From an uncultured Bacteroidales bacterium (GTDB taxonomy: Bacteria; Bacteroidota; Bacteroidia; Bacteroidales; Muribaculaceae), in the NCBI GenBank assembly GCA_902776835.1, contig CACYRK010000025.1, positions 1 through 44,820 on the forward strand: 44,820 nt of DNA, written 5' to 3'. A program made the position numbers and the translations under genes. Of this stretch, positions 24,737 to 31,960 are shown piece after piece; the stretch's first letter is position 1, and the number at the start of each line of letters is the position of its first letter. A model generated the notes under the pieces. The model worked only from the letters and a program-made list of their open reading frames with translations. It was not told where the DNA came from and did not search any database.

Positions 24737-25495
24737 ATGAACTCACGTCAAGGAATGCGGAGCGTACTGCCTCCGGTGACACAAAATTTGCTCATCATCA
24801 CAGTGATCGTGTGGGTAGCCACCATAGTGCTGCGAAAGGTGGGCATCATCGACCTCGACCAGTTGCTGGGCCTCCACTTCTGGCTGGGTAGCGACTTCAA
24901 CCCGGCACAGTTGGTGACCTACATGTTTATGCACGACACGGCGCAGGGCTTTGCCAGTTTCTCACACATCTTCTTCAACATGTTCTCGTTGTGGATGTTC
25001 GGTGTGACGCTTGAGCGGGTATTGGGGGCGAAACGCTTCCTTACCTACTATCTGGTGTGCGGCATTGGCGGCGGCATCATCCAGGAACTCACCTGGCAAC
25101 TGAGTTGGCAGTCGATTCTGGCCGACATCAACGGCATGGACACCGCGACGCTGAACCAAGTGATTGCCGGCGGCGGCGCCACCATCCAGAACCAACTCAA
25201 CAGTTTCTATAACTCGCTGGTGACTGTGGGTGCCTCGGCTGCCGTGTTTGGCATCCTGCTGGCCTTCGGCGTGTTCTTCCCAAACATGAAGTTGTTCATC
25301 ATCCCCATCCCGGTGCCCATCAAGGCCAAGTGGCTCGTCATTGGCTACGGACTGCTCGAACTGGTGTTCGGCGTCACGGGAGCAATGAGCGGTGTGGCGC
25401 ACTTTGCACACCTGGGTGGCATGCTGTTCGGACTGCTGCTGATCATCTACTGGCGCAAGCGGGGCATCATAGGAGGCGGACATGGCTATTATTGA
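24737..25495 (+). CDS. Rhomboid family intramembrane serine protease (first of two)
   Basis: Rhomboids cleave transmembrane segments inside the membrane. The 252-residue protein has about six hydrophobic helices. Family motifs are HIFFNMF (the HxxxN type loop in TM2), GASAAVFG with the catalytic Ser (TM4), and VAHFAHLGGMLFG with the catalytic His (TM6). The extended loop with GMDTATLNQVIAGGGATI between TM3 and TM4 is an insert. It overlaps the second rhomboid gene by 14 nt. Such tandem rhomboids occur in other Bacteroidales as I recall; substrates are unknown. Confidence 0.93.
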   Translation: MNSRQGMRSVLPPVTQNLLIITVIVWVATIVLRKVGIIDLDQLLGLHFWLGSDFNPAQLVTYMFMHDTAQGFASFSHIFFNMFSLWMFGVTLERVLGAKRFLTYYLVCGIGGGIIQELTWQLSWQSILADINGMDTATLNQVIAGGGATIQNQLNSFYNSLVTVGASAAVFGILLAFGVFFPNMKLFIIPIPVPIKAKWLVIGYGLLELVFGVTGAMSGVAHFAHLGGMLFGLLLIIYWRKRGIIGGGHGYY

Positions 25496-26354
25496 CGACA
25501 TCAAGAATCAGTATCGGCGAGGGTCGATGCTGATGCGCATCATTTATATTAATATAGGTGTTTTCGTGCTGCTTAGGCTGGCGGTGCTCGTGGCTGCGGT
25601 CATGGGCTTCGACGGCCAAGCGCTGATTCACGCCATCGCCATGCCGGCACAATGGGGCATGCTGCTGCGCAAGCCTTGGACCGTGCTCACCTACATGGTG
25701 ACGCACTATGAGTTGCTGCACATCCTGTTCAACATGCTGTGGCTCTACTGGCTGGGGCGAATCTTCCTGGAATATTTCACACCCAAGCAACTCGCCGGGC
25801 TGTATATCTTAGGCGGCATCGGCGGTGCGGCGCTCTACAGCGTGTCGATGAACCTGCTGCCGCACTTTGCCGGACAGTCGGCCTACCTGCTTGGTGCCTC
25901 GGCTTCGATACTCGCCGTGGTGGTCGCTACGGCGGTCTATGCGCCCAACTACCGCATCTCACTGCTGTTTATAGGCAACGTAAGCCTGAAATGGGTGGCT
26001 ATCGTGACGGTGCTTATCGACCTTCTCAGCGTCGAGGCCGGCAATGCCGGCGGTCACATCGCCCACCTGGGCGGCGCGCTGGTGGGTGCGGCCTATGCGC
26101 TGATGATGCGCCGCGGCCACGACATCACGGCGGGCCTCAACGCCCTCATCGACGGTGTGGTGGCATTGGCGAAACGGCGCAAGCCGCAGGAGCCGGAGGT
26201 AAAAAGCCGCGCCGCAGGCAGCGCAACAGCCAGCGAGCCAACCGAGGCCGAACTCGATCGCGTGCTCGAAAAAATCAAGCGCTCGGGCTACAGTTCGCTC
26301 AGCGACAGCGACCGCGACGTGCTCTTTGGGGCCTCGCGCAAGCGTAACGTATAA
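25482..26354 (+). CDS. Rhomboid family intramembrane serine protease (second of two)
   Basis: The 290-residue protein has the same core: HILFNMLWLYWLG, LGASASILAV with the catalytic Ser, and GGHIAHLGGALVG with the catalytic His. It differs from the first by a cytoplasmic tail of about 70 residues that ends in a small conserved helical motif, ELDRVLEKIKRSGYSSLS, resembling the short domain (DUF6576-like) found at the end of Bacteroidota rhomboids. The start overlaps the upstream gene by 14 nt, so translation is coupled. The two may work on different substrates or as a pair (inference). Confidence 0.93.
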   Translation: MAIIDDIKNQYRRGSMLMRIIYINIGVFVLLRLAVLVAAVMGFDGQALIHAIAMPAQWGMLLRKPWTVLTYMVTHYELLHILFNMLWLYWLGRIFLEYFTPKQLAGLYILGGIGGAALYSVSMNLLPHFAGQSAYLLGASASILAVVVATAVYAPNYRISLLFIGNVSLKWVAIVTVLIDLLSVEAGNAGGHIAHLGGALVGAAYALMMRRGHDITAGLNALIDGVVALAKRRKPQEPEVKSRAAGSATASEPTEAELDRVLEKIKRSGYSSLSDSDRDVLFGASRKRNV

Positions 26355-26386
26355 AACCGAACGGATAGCGGTTAGCATTGAATAAA

Positions 26387-27526
26387 ATGAAAAAAGTCCT
26401 CAAAATCACCTGCCTGGTGCTCACGGTCATCATCGCCATCATGGTGCTGATGGCCGGATGGGGTGGACACATCGCCCCAAGCACATGGTCACTGCCGGCG
26501 TTATTCACCCTGGCTTTTGTGCCCATTGCCGCCATGGGGCTTGTGTGGCTGATAGTGCTCGCGGTGTTGCGGCGGTGGATTTTAGCGGCCGCCATGGCCG
26601 TGGTGATGCTTGCCGTGTGGCCCACCGTGCGCATCAACTCGCCGCTCAACGTCTTCAGCCCAAAAGTCGATGACTACGCACAGACGCTCAAGGTAATGAC
26701 GTGGAACGTGATGGGTTTTGACGACATCCACAACCGCAAGCAACTCAGTGCATCCATGCTCTATATTCTCGAGGAGGACCCCGACGTGGTGATTATGCAA
26801 GAAACCACGCTTGGGCCGCTCGATTTTATCGAAACGCCGGGCGTAATCGAACTGCGTGAGCGCATCGAGGAGCGTTACCCTTACCACACACGGGGCTATC
26901 ACGACCTGGGAATCATGTCGAAGGTGCCCTATCGCGTCTATGAGGACTCGACGATGACGCAGGGCTTCGGCTCGATCGACAACGGCCGTAACGAGTATCA
27001 CTTCTACGCCAAGGCGTTCGACATCGACCTGGGCGACGGCCGGCAGTTGCGACTGCTGGGGCTGCACCTGCAGTCAATCGGGCTGAGTTCGAGCGACCGC
27101 GACCTGTACGTGAAACTCACCAAGCCCGGCGAGGTGGGACAAATGAACCGCGCCGAGATGAGCCAGGCCAAAAACTCGCTCTACGGCAAGGTGGCCTCGG
27201 CATTCCGCCGACGCGAGGTCGAGGCAAATATGGTGCGAAACATCATCGACAACTGCCCGCCCAACCTGATTGTGTGCGGCGACTTCAACGACGTGCCCGG
27301 CAGTTATTCTTACCGCACCATCAAGGGCGACGACTTGAGCGACGCCTATGCCGACTGTGCCTTTGGGCCTACGTTCACGTTCAACCAGAACCGCCTCTAC
27401 TTCAAGATTGACCAATTTATGTATCGCGGCGACATGACGGCCGTCGAAGCCAAGTGCCCGCACGTGGGCGGCAGCGACCACTACCCCATCGTGGTGACGC
27501 TCAAGTGGAACAAATCAGCACAATGA
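26387..27526 (+). CDS. Membrane-anchored endonuclease/exonuclease/phosphatase-fold protein (first of two)
   Basis: The 379-residue protein begins with about three hydrophobic segments (residues 5-90) followed by an EEP domain. Motifs are MTWNVMGFD (metal-site Asn), VVIMQETT (catalytic Glu), VCGDFNDVPGS (Asp/Asn) and GGSDHYPIV (Asp/His). All metal and catalytic residues are in place, so a phosphodiesterase, nuclease or sphingomyelinase-like activity is likely. The active domain is probably periplasmic. I use ATG 26387 rather than the TTG at 26378. It ends in ATGA overlap with a paralog, so both are co-translated. Confidence 0.88.
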   Translation: MKKVLKITCLVLTVIIAIMVLMAGWGGHIAPSTWSLPALFTLAFVPIAAMGLVWLIVLAVLRRWILAAAMAVVMLAVWPTVRINSPLNVFSPKVDDYAQTLKVMTWNVMGFDDIHNRKQLSASMLYILEEDPDVVIMQETTLGPLDFIETPGVIELRERIEERYPYHTRGYHDLGIMSKVPYRVYEDSTMTQGFGSIDNGRNEYHFYAKAFDIDLGDGRQLRLLGLHLQSIGLSSSDRDLYVKLTKPGEVGQMNRAEMSQAKNSLYGKVASAFRRREVEANMVRNIIDNCPPNLIVCGDFNDVPGSYSYRTIKGDDLSDAYADCAFGPTFTFNQNRLYFKIDQFMYRGDMTAVEAKCPHVGGSDHYPIVVTLKWNKSAQ

Positions 27527-28644
27527 AGAAAGCACTACGCATTGCACTGGGATTGGCTATGGCGGTGAGCGTCCTCGCGGCAGCCTTGCTGCTGATGGGC
27601 GGCCTTGCCGGCTGGCTGCGCCCCAGTTTTGTTGGTCCTGTGGCTCACATCGCCGTGATGGCGTTGCCAGTCACCCTTGCAGCAACCATAGTGTGCGCCG
27701 TGGCATGGGCCGCGGCACGGCGATGGCGCGTGGCTCTGCCCCTGATGGCCGTGGTGGCCGTCACCGCACCGGCTTGGCTCAACGTGTGCCCGCTGCACAT
27801 AGGCCCGAAAAGCACCGAGAAGGCCGACTTCACCATCATGACGTTCAACGCCGCGAGTTTCGAGTTTACCAACAAAGCCCTGCGGCGCAAGCCCAGCGAG
27901 AATGTGCGCATGATCATGCGCCACAGCCCCGACTTCGTCGTTCTGCAAGACGTGTACACCTGCCGAATGATGTACTACGAGATGCACTCGGTGTGGTTTG
28001 TGCGCGACTCGCTCTTCGCCATGTACCCCTATCGCAGCGACGGCCACGACCGCGTAATCCTGCTGTCGAAGTACCCCTTTGTGAAGCGCGACATTGTCGT
28101 GCCGTATATCAAGTTTACCGGGGGAGAGATACCTCGCGACCTGTTTCACCACTGGGCGGTGGCCTACGATGTGACGATGCCCGACGGGCACCAACTCACC
28201 ATCATCGGGGCGCAGTTGGCCTCGTATATGCTCAGCGACGACGAGCGCCAACTCTATTCCAGCACGATGAGCGGCACGTTGAGCAAAAGCCAGGCTTCGC
28301 CGCTCGACATCCTGGGCAAGATTGCCGCTGCCGACCGCTGGCGCGGCGTGCAGGCGCGTGTGCTGCGCGACGTCATTGACAATAGCGCGAAAAACCTGAT
28401 TGTGTGCGGCGACTTTAACGACGTGCCGGCCTCGCCCGTCTACCGGTTGCTGCGCGGTCGCGACTTGCGCGACGCCCGCACCGAGACCACCGCCGGACTT
28501 TGCCCCACTTACAACCGCCAGCACTTCAACTTCACCATCGACCACATCTTGTACCGCGGCAGCCTCGACGCCACCAGTTACCAAAACATCCACGAGGGCA
28601 CCAGCGACCACTACCCCCAACTGGCCCACTTTAAATGGCAATAA
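27523..28644 (+). CDS. Membrane-anchored endonuclease/exonuclease/phosphatase-fold protein (second of two)
   Basis: The 373-residue protein is a paralog of the preceding gene with the same layout: N-terminal hydrophobic helices and an EEP domain with MTFNAASFEF, VCGDFNDVPAS and GTSDHYPQL. The otherwise conserved QE is QD here (VVLQDVY), replacing the metal-binding Glu by Asp, while the first copy keeps QE. Activity may be altered. The start MKKALRI at 27523 overlaps the upstream stop codon by four bases; a longer frame starts at 27454 but is not needed. The two copies probably arose by tandem duplication. Confidence 0.87.
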   Translation: MKKALRIALGLAMAVSVLAAALLLMGGLAGWLRPSFVGPVAHIAVMALPVTLAATIVCAVAWAAARRWRVALPLMAVVAVTAPAWLNVCPLHIGPKSTEKADFTIMTFNAASFEFTNKALRRKPSENVRMIMRHSPDFVVLQDVYTCRMMYYEMHSVWFVRDSLFAMYPYRSDGHDRVILLSKYPFVKRDIVVPYIKFTGGEIPRDLFHHWAVAYDVTMPDGHQLTIIGAQLASYMLSDDERQLYSSTMSGTLSKSQASPLDILGKIAAADRWRGVQARVLRDVIDNSAKNLIVCGDFNDVPASPVYRLLRGRDLRDARTETTAGLCPTYNRQHFNFTIDHILYRGSLDATSYQNIHEGTSDHYPQLAHFKWQ

Positions 28645-28651
28645 ACGGCAA

Positions 28652-28687
28652 CGATAGCAACTATAGAAACTATAGATGCTATAATTT
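28652..28687. repeat. 9-nt tandem repeat array C (CTATAGAAA, four units)
   Basis: Units CGATAGCAA, CTATAGAAA, CTATAGATG and CTATAATTT begin at 28652, 28661, 28670 and 28679, exactly 9 nt apart. The array begins 8 nt behind the stop codon of the second EEP gene. Confidence 0.75.
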
Positions 28688-28744
28688 AAAAAAAATTGGC
28701 ATTTCGGCTTTGCCCTCGAAATTACGCTGCACCTCGGAAAAATC

Positions 28745-28760
28745 AAAGCAAATTTGCTTT
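28745..28760. promoter_or_regulatory. 16-bp palindrome over the -33 box, candidate operator
   Basis: AAAGCAAATTTGCTTT is a perfect palindrome. Its centre includes the TTTG (28753-28756) that serves as -33 box of the hemerythrin promoter, so a dimeric regulator binding here would directly control that promoter. The regulator is not known. Confidence 0.5.
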
Positions 28761-28784
28761 TTCGCTCGGTTTGCAGTAATTTTG
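28753..28784 (+). promoter_or_regulatory. Promoter of the hemerythrin-LuxR cluster
   Basis: TTTG (28753-28756) and TAATTTTG (28777-28784) are spaced by exactly 20 nt. The start site is expected about 20 nt before the ATG at 28810. Confidence 0.82.
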
Positions 28785-28809
28785 CCAAGATATTATAATA
28801 ATTCTGAGA

Positions 28810-29502
28810 ATGGACAACGCATTTTACGACCGATCTTGCAAAATGAGCGAGTTGGTAACCGCCCACGCCACCTTAGTGATGATACTGCGTCGCATGGGCA
28901 TCGCCATGGGATTCGGCAACAAGTCGATCGACGAAGTGTGCCGCCAATACGGTGTCGACACCAACTTCTTCCTGCTCATCAGCCACATATACACTCACGA
29001 CGGCTACGTGCCCTCGCGTGAACAAATCTTGAGCACCGACATGAGCCAACTCGTGGACTACCTGCGCGCGTCGCACCGCTACTACGTGGAGACTCGCCTG
29101 CCACACATCAAGAGCCACCTGGGCGCCATCGCCAGCCAGTTGCCTGAACGCATGGCCACGGTGTTTATGCGATTCTTCGACGACTATATGCGCGAGGTGT
29201 GCGAGCACTTCGAGCACGAGGAGCAGAATGTGTATCCGCACGTCGAGGCGCTGCAGCGCGGCGAGCGCGACACGCGTTACAGCATCGACACCTTTATCGA
29301 CTCCCACGGCAACCTCGAGGACAAACTCGCCGACCTGCTGCAAATCATCTTTAAATACCTGCCCGAGAACCTCGTCGGCGACGACCTGGTCGACGTCGTT
29401 TACGACATCCTGCAAGTGTCGCACGACCTTAACAAGCACTCGCTCATCGAGGAGAAAATTCTCGTGCCTTATGTCAAACATCTTGAACTCACCACGCGAT
29501 GA
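28810..29502 (+). CDS. RIC-like hemerythrin-domain protein (YtfE/ScdA-related)
   Basis: The 230-residue protein resembles di-iron RIC proteins that repair iron-sulfur clusters after nitric-oxide or oxidative damage. Residues about 20-60 look like the DUF542/ScdA N-terminal domain (HATLVMILRRMGIAMGFGNK, then SIDEVCRQYGVDTNFFLLI), but the usual FCCGG dithiol motif is replaced by MGFGN. The hemerythrin part follows with HEEQNVYPHVE, SHGNLED and HSLIEEKILVP, matching the His and Glu ligands of the family. It overlaps the LuxR gene by four bases (ATGA), so the two are translated together. A sensor or repair role in nitrosative or oxygen stress is inferred. Confidence 0.85.
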   Translation: MDNAFYDRSCKMSELVTAHATLVMILRRMGIAMGFGNKSIDEVCRQYGVDTNFFLLISHIYTHDGYVPSREQILSTDMSQLVDYLRASHRYYVETRLPHIKSHLGAIASQLPERMATVFMRFFDDYMREVCEHFEHEEQNVYPHVEALQRGERDTRYSIDTFIDSHGNLEDKLADLLQIIFKYLPENLVGDDLVDVVYDILQVSHDLNKHSLIEEKILVPYVKHLELTTR

Positions 29503-30074
29503 AGACCCGAGTGCTTATCATAGAGCCCAGCAAGGTCATCGTCGCCGGACTGATGTCGCTGCTGCATGACCAGATGCGCTTCAAACTGATGACGCCGCTG
29601 AGCAGCCTCGACACCCTCACCGAGCGCCTGATTACCGACCAGCCCGACGTGGTGATCATCAACCCCACGCTGTGCGCCTCGCCATCGCAGTTGCACCTGC
29701 CGGCAGCAACGGCAACCGTGGCGCTGGTCTACCAATACGTTGAGCCGGCCGTGCTGCGCCACTACGACGCCACCATCGACATTCGCGACAGCCAGCCCAC
29801 CATCATCGAGACCATTGCCGAGGCGGCAAGCAGCCAGCATGCCGAGCAACGCTCGAGCAACAACTACGACCTCACCAAGCGCGAGACGATGGTGCTCGTG
29901 AAGGTGGCTATGGGACTGACCAACAAAGAGATTGCCGACCAACTCAACGTGTCGGTGCACACCGTGATGTCGCACCGAAAAAACATCATGAGCAAGACCG
30001 GCATCAAGAGTGTGGCGGGCCTCACCGTCTACGCCATGCTCAACAACCTCATCGACGAAAACACCGTGATTTAG
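29499..30074 (+). CDS. LuxR-type regulator with degenerate receiver domain
   Basis: The 191-residue protein has a receiver-like N-terminus (about 1-110) and a LuxR/NarL helix-turn-helix (about 125-190): LTKRETMVLVKVAMGLTNKE, then IADQLNVSVHTVMSHRKNIM. In the receiver the expected phospho-acceptor Asp at the end of strand 3 appears as Asn (VVIINPT), and the acidic pair at the start is reduced to EP. It therefore cannot be phosphorylated in the standard way. No sensor kinase is adjacent. Coupling to the hemerythrin gene suggests that the iron protein supplies the signal or is the target (inference). Confidence 0.88.
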   Translation: MKTRVLIIEPSKVIVAGLMSLLHDQMRFKLMTPLSSLDTLTERLITDQPDVVIINPTLCASPSQLHLPAATATVALVYQYVEPAVLRHYDATIDIRDSQPTIIETIAEAASSQHAEQRSSNNYDLTKRETMVLVKVAMGLTNKEIADQLNVSVHTVMSHRKNIMSKTGIKSVAGLTVYAMLNNLIDENTVI

Positions 30075-30098
30075 AATCATATAAAACCACACTCTACG

Positions 30099-30848
30099 AT
30101 GGCATTTTTCAACTCACTCAACCGCTTTGGCGACTACTGCATGTTTTTGTGGAGATGCTTCAGCATTCCCGAGAAATGGAAGGAGTTCTTCAAGCGATAT
30201 CTGGACGAAATCAGCAAATTGGGCATCGACTCCATCCCGCTGATTCTCATCGTGTCGCTCTTCATTGGCTCGCTGTGCACCATCCTCATCAAACTCAACA
30301 TCTCCAACCCGCTGCTGCCGCGATATTCGGTGGGACTCACCACGCGTGAGATTATCCTGCTCGAGTTCTCGTCGTCGATTCTCTGCTTGATTCTGAGCGG
30401 AAAAATCGGCAGCAACATCGCCAGCGAGATAGGCACCATGCGCGTGACCGAGCAAATCGACGCTCTCGACATCATGGGCATCAACTCGGCCAACTATCTG
30501 GTGATGCCGAAAATCACCGGCCTCATCACCATCATGCCGTTTATGGTCGTCATCTGCATGGCAACCAGCCTGTTTGGCGGCTGGCTGATATGCATCCTGA
30601 CCGGCATAGTGAGCCCCGACACCTACATCTATGGCATCCAGACGCAGTTTACCGAGTGGTATGTGTGGTTTGCGCTGATCAAGTCGCTCTTCTTCGCCTT
30701 CATCATCTCGAGCATCTCGTCGTTCTACGGCTACTCGGTCGAGGGCGGCTCGATTGAGGTGGGAAAAGCCAGTACCGACGCTGTGGTGATGAGCAACATC
30801 ATGATTCTCGTCGCCGACGTGATTCTTACCAAACTCATGCTTCAATAA
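30099..30848 (+). CDS. mlaE: MlaE-type ABC transporter permease
   Basis: The 249-residue integral membrane protein belongs to the MlaE/YrbE permease family of lipid transporters that move phospholipids between inner and outer membranes. Signs are TTREIILLEFSSSILCLILS, the coupling segment GSNIASEIGTMRVTEQIDAL with the conserved EIGTM(R/K)VTEQIDAL motif, and a C-terminal GYSVEGGSIEVGKASTDAVV. It stands 21 nt before the MlaF ATPase and 24 nt behind the LuxR gene, so it may belong to the same transcript. The substrate-binding MCE protein (MlaD) is not in this window. Confidence 0.93.
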   Translation: MAFFNSLNRFGDYCMFLWRCFSIPEKWKEFFKRYLDEISKLGIDSIPLILIVSLFIGSLCTILIKLNISNPLLPRYSVGLTTREIILLEFSSSILCLILSGKIGSNIASEIGTMRVTEQIDALDIMGINSANYLVMPKITGLITIMPFMVVICMATSLFGGWLICILTGIVSPDTYIYGIQTQFTEWYVWFALIKSLFFAFIISSISSFYGYSVEGGSIEVGKASTDAVVMSNIMILVADVILTKLMLQ

Positions 30849-30869
30849 CCCCTTCACCGCTTTACCATC

Positions 30870-31667
30870 ATGATCGAAGTTAAAGGAATCAATAAATCGT
30901 TCAAAGAAAACGGCAGTTACAGGCAGGTGCTTTACGACATCAACGCCAAGTTCTACGACGGAAAGACCAACCTGATTATCGGACAGAGCGGCTCGGGAAA
31001 GACCGTGCTCGTGAAGAACATTGTGGGTCTGTTCAAGCCAGATGACGGGCAAATCCTGTACGACGGCCGCGACATCACCGTCATGGACCGCAAGCAACTC
31101 AAGGAGTTGCGCAAGGAAATCGGGATGCTCTTCCAGGGCTCGGCACTCTTCGACAGCGAGACGGTGTTGGGCAACGTGATTTTCCCGCTGAAGATGTTCT
31201 CCAAGATGAGCCACGAGGAGCAGCGCGAGCGTGCGCAGTTTTGTATCGACCGCGTCAACCTCACGGGCAGCGAAAACAAGTTTCCCAGCGAACTGTCGGG
31301 TGGTATGCAGAAGCGCGCCGCCATCGCGCGTGCCATCGCCCTGAACCCCAAATACCTCTTCTGCGACGAGCCCAACTCGGGACTCGACCCGAAGACCTCG
31401 ATCGTGATTGATGAGTTGCTTAGCGACATCACGCACGAGTTTGGCATCACCACCATCATCAATACTCACGACATGAACTCGGTGATGGGCATCGGCGAGA
31501 ACATCGTCTTCATCAACAAGGGCCATGTGGGGTGGATAGGCAACAAGGACGAGGTGTACAGCGTCGACAACGACGACCTCAACAACTTTGTCTACGCCAC
31601 CGACCTCTTCCGCGACGTGCGCAAGTACCGCCGCCAGCACGGCTACACCCCCACCCGCCAGCAGTAA
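30870..31667 (+). CDS. mlaF: MlaF-type ABC transporter ATPase
   Basis: The 265-residue ATPase powers the adjacent MlaE permease. Walker A is GQSGSGKT (about 37-44), the signature is LSGGMQKRAAIARA, Walker B with catalytic Glu is YLFCDEPNSGLDP, and the switch His is in INTHDMNSV. The NSGLDP wording after Walker B is typical of MlaF proteins. The C-terminal 40 residues (VYSVDNDDLNNFVYATDLFR) form the usual small extension. It is the last gene of the cluster; the region after it holds the direct repeat at 31707-31819. Confidence 0.94.
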   Translation: MIEVKGINKSFKENGSYRQVLYDINAKFYDGKTNLIIGQSGSGKTVLVKNIVGLFKPDDGQILYDGRDITVMDRKQLKELRKEIGMLFQGSALFDSETVLGNVIFPLKMFSKMSHEEQRERAQFCIDRVNLTGSENKFPSELSGGMQKRAAIARAIALNPKYLFCDEPNSGLDPKTSIVIDELLSDITHEFGITTIINTHDMNSVMGIGENIVFINKGHVGWIGNKDEVYSVDNDDLNNFVYATDLFRDVRKYRRQHGYTPTRQQ

Positions 31668-31706
31668 CAGCCCCCAGGCTGCATGCATCTTCGACGCATT
31701 TGCCTG

Positions 31707-31756
31707 GGGTTAATCACATATCGCTTCTCCGATGCGCTCATGCTCACGGCAATTTT
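31707..31756. repeat. 50-nt direct repeat, copy 1
   Basis: The 50-nt unit 31707-31756 recurs unchanged at 31770-31819, a period of 63 nt. It lies in the 293-nt intergenic gap 31668-31960, which has no gene that I can support. The rest of the gap has a GC-rich stretch (31880-31960) with GCCCTACGGGC and CCCCCCCTTCGG, seen as short hairpins. Confidence 0.85.
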
Positions 31757-31769
31757 ATGCCGGAATCCT

Positions 31770-31819
31770 GGGTTAATCACATATCGCTTCTCCGATGCGC
31801 TCATGCTCACGGCAATTTT
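31770..31819. repeat. 50-nt direct repeat, copy 2
   Basis: Identical to 31707-31756 over 50 nt. Both copies are preceded by CCTGG and followed by A/T-rich, non-matching spacers, so the spacer is 13 nt long. Open frames that cross the copies are chance readings of the repeat. Confidence 0.85.
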
Positions 31820-31960
31820 GTACTGAAAGCCTGAGTGTGTAATAGCGCACTGGTTGTAAACCATTTACCCCTTGACACACGCCCCCGCCCTACGGGCACC
31901 CGCTCTTAGAGGGGATTTTCAGCCATAACTGCATTTTGCCCCCCCTTCGGCTTTAAGGCC

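Noticed and set aside
31532..31864. Open frames on both strands across the 50-nt repeat
   Set aside because: They only translate the repeat twice; no start context and partial overlap with mlaF.
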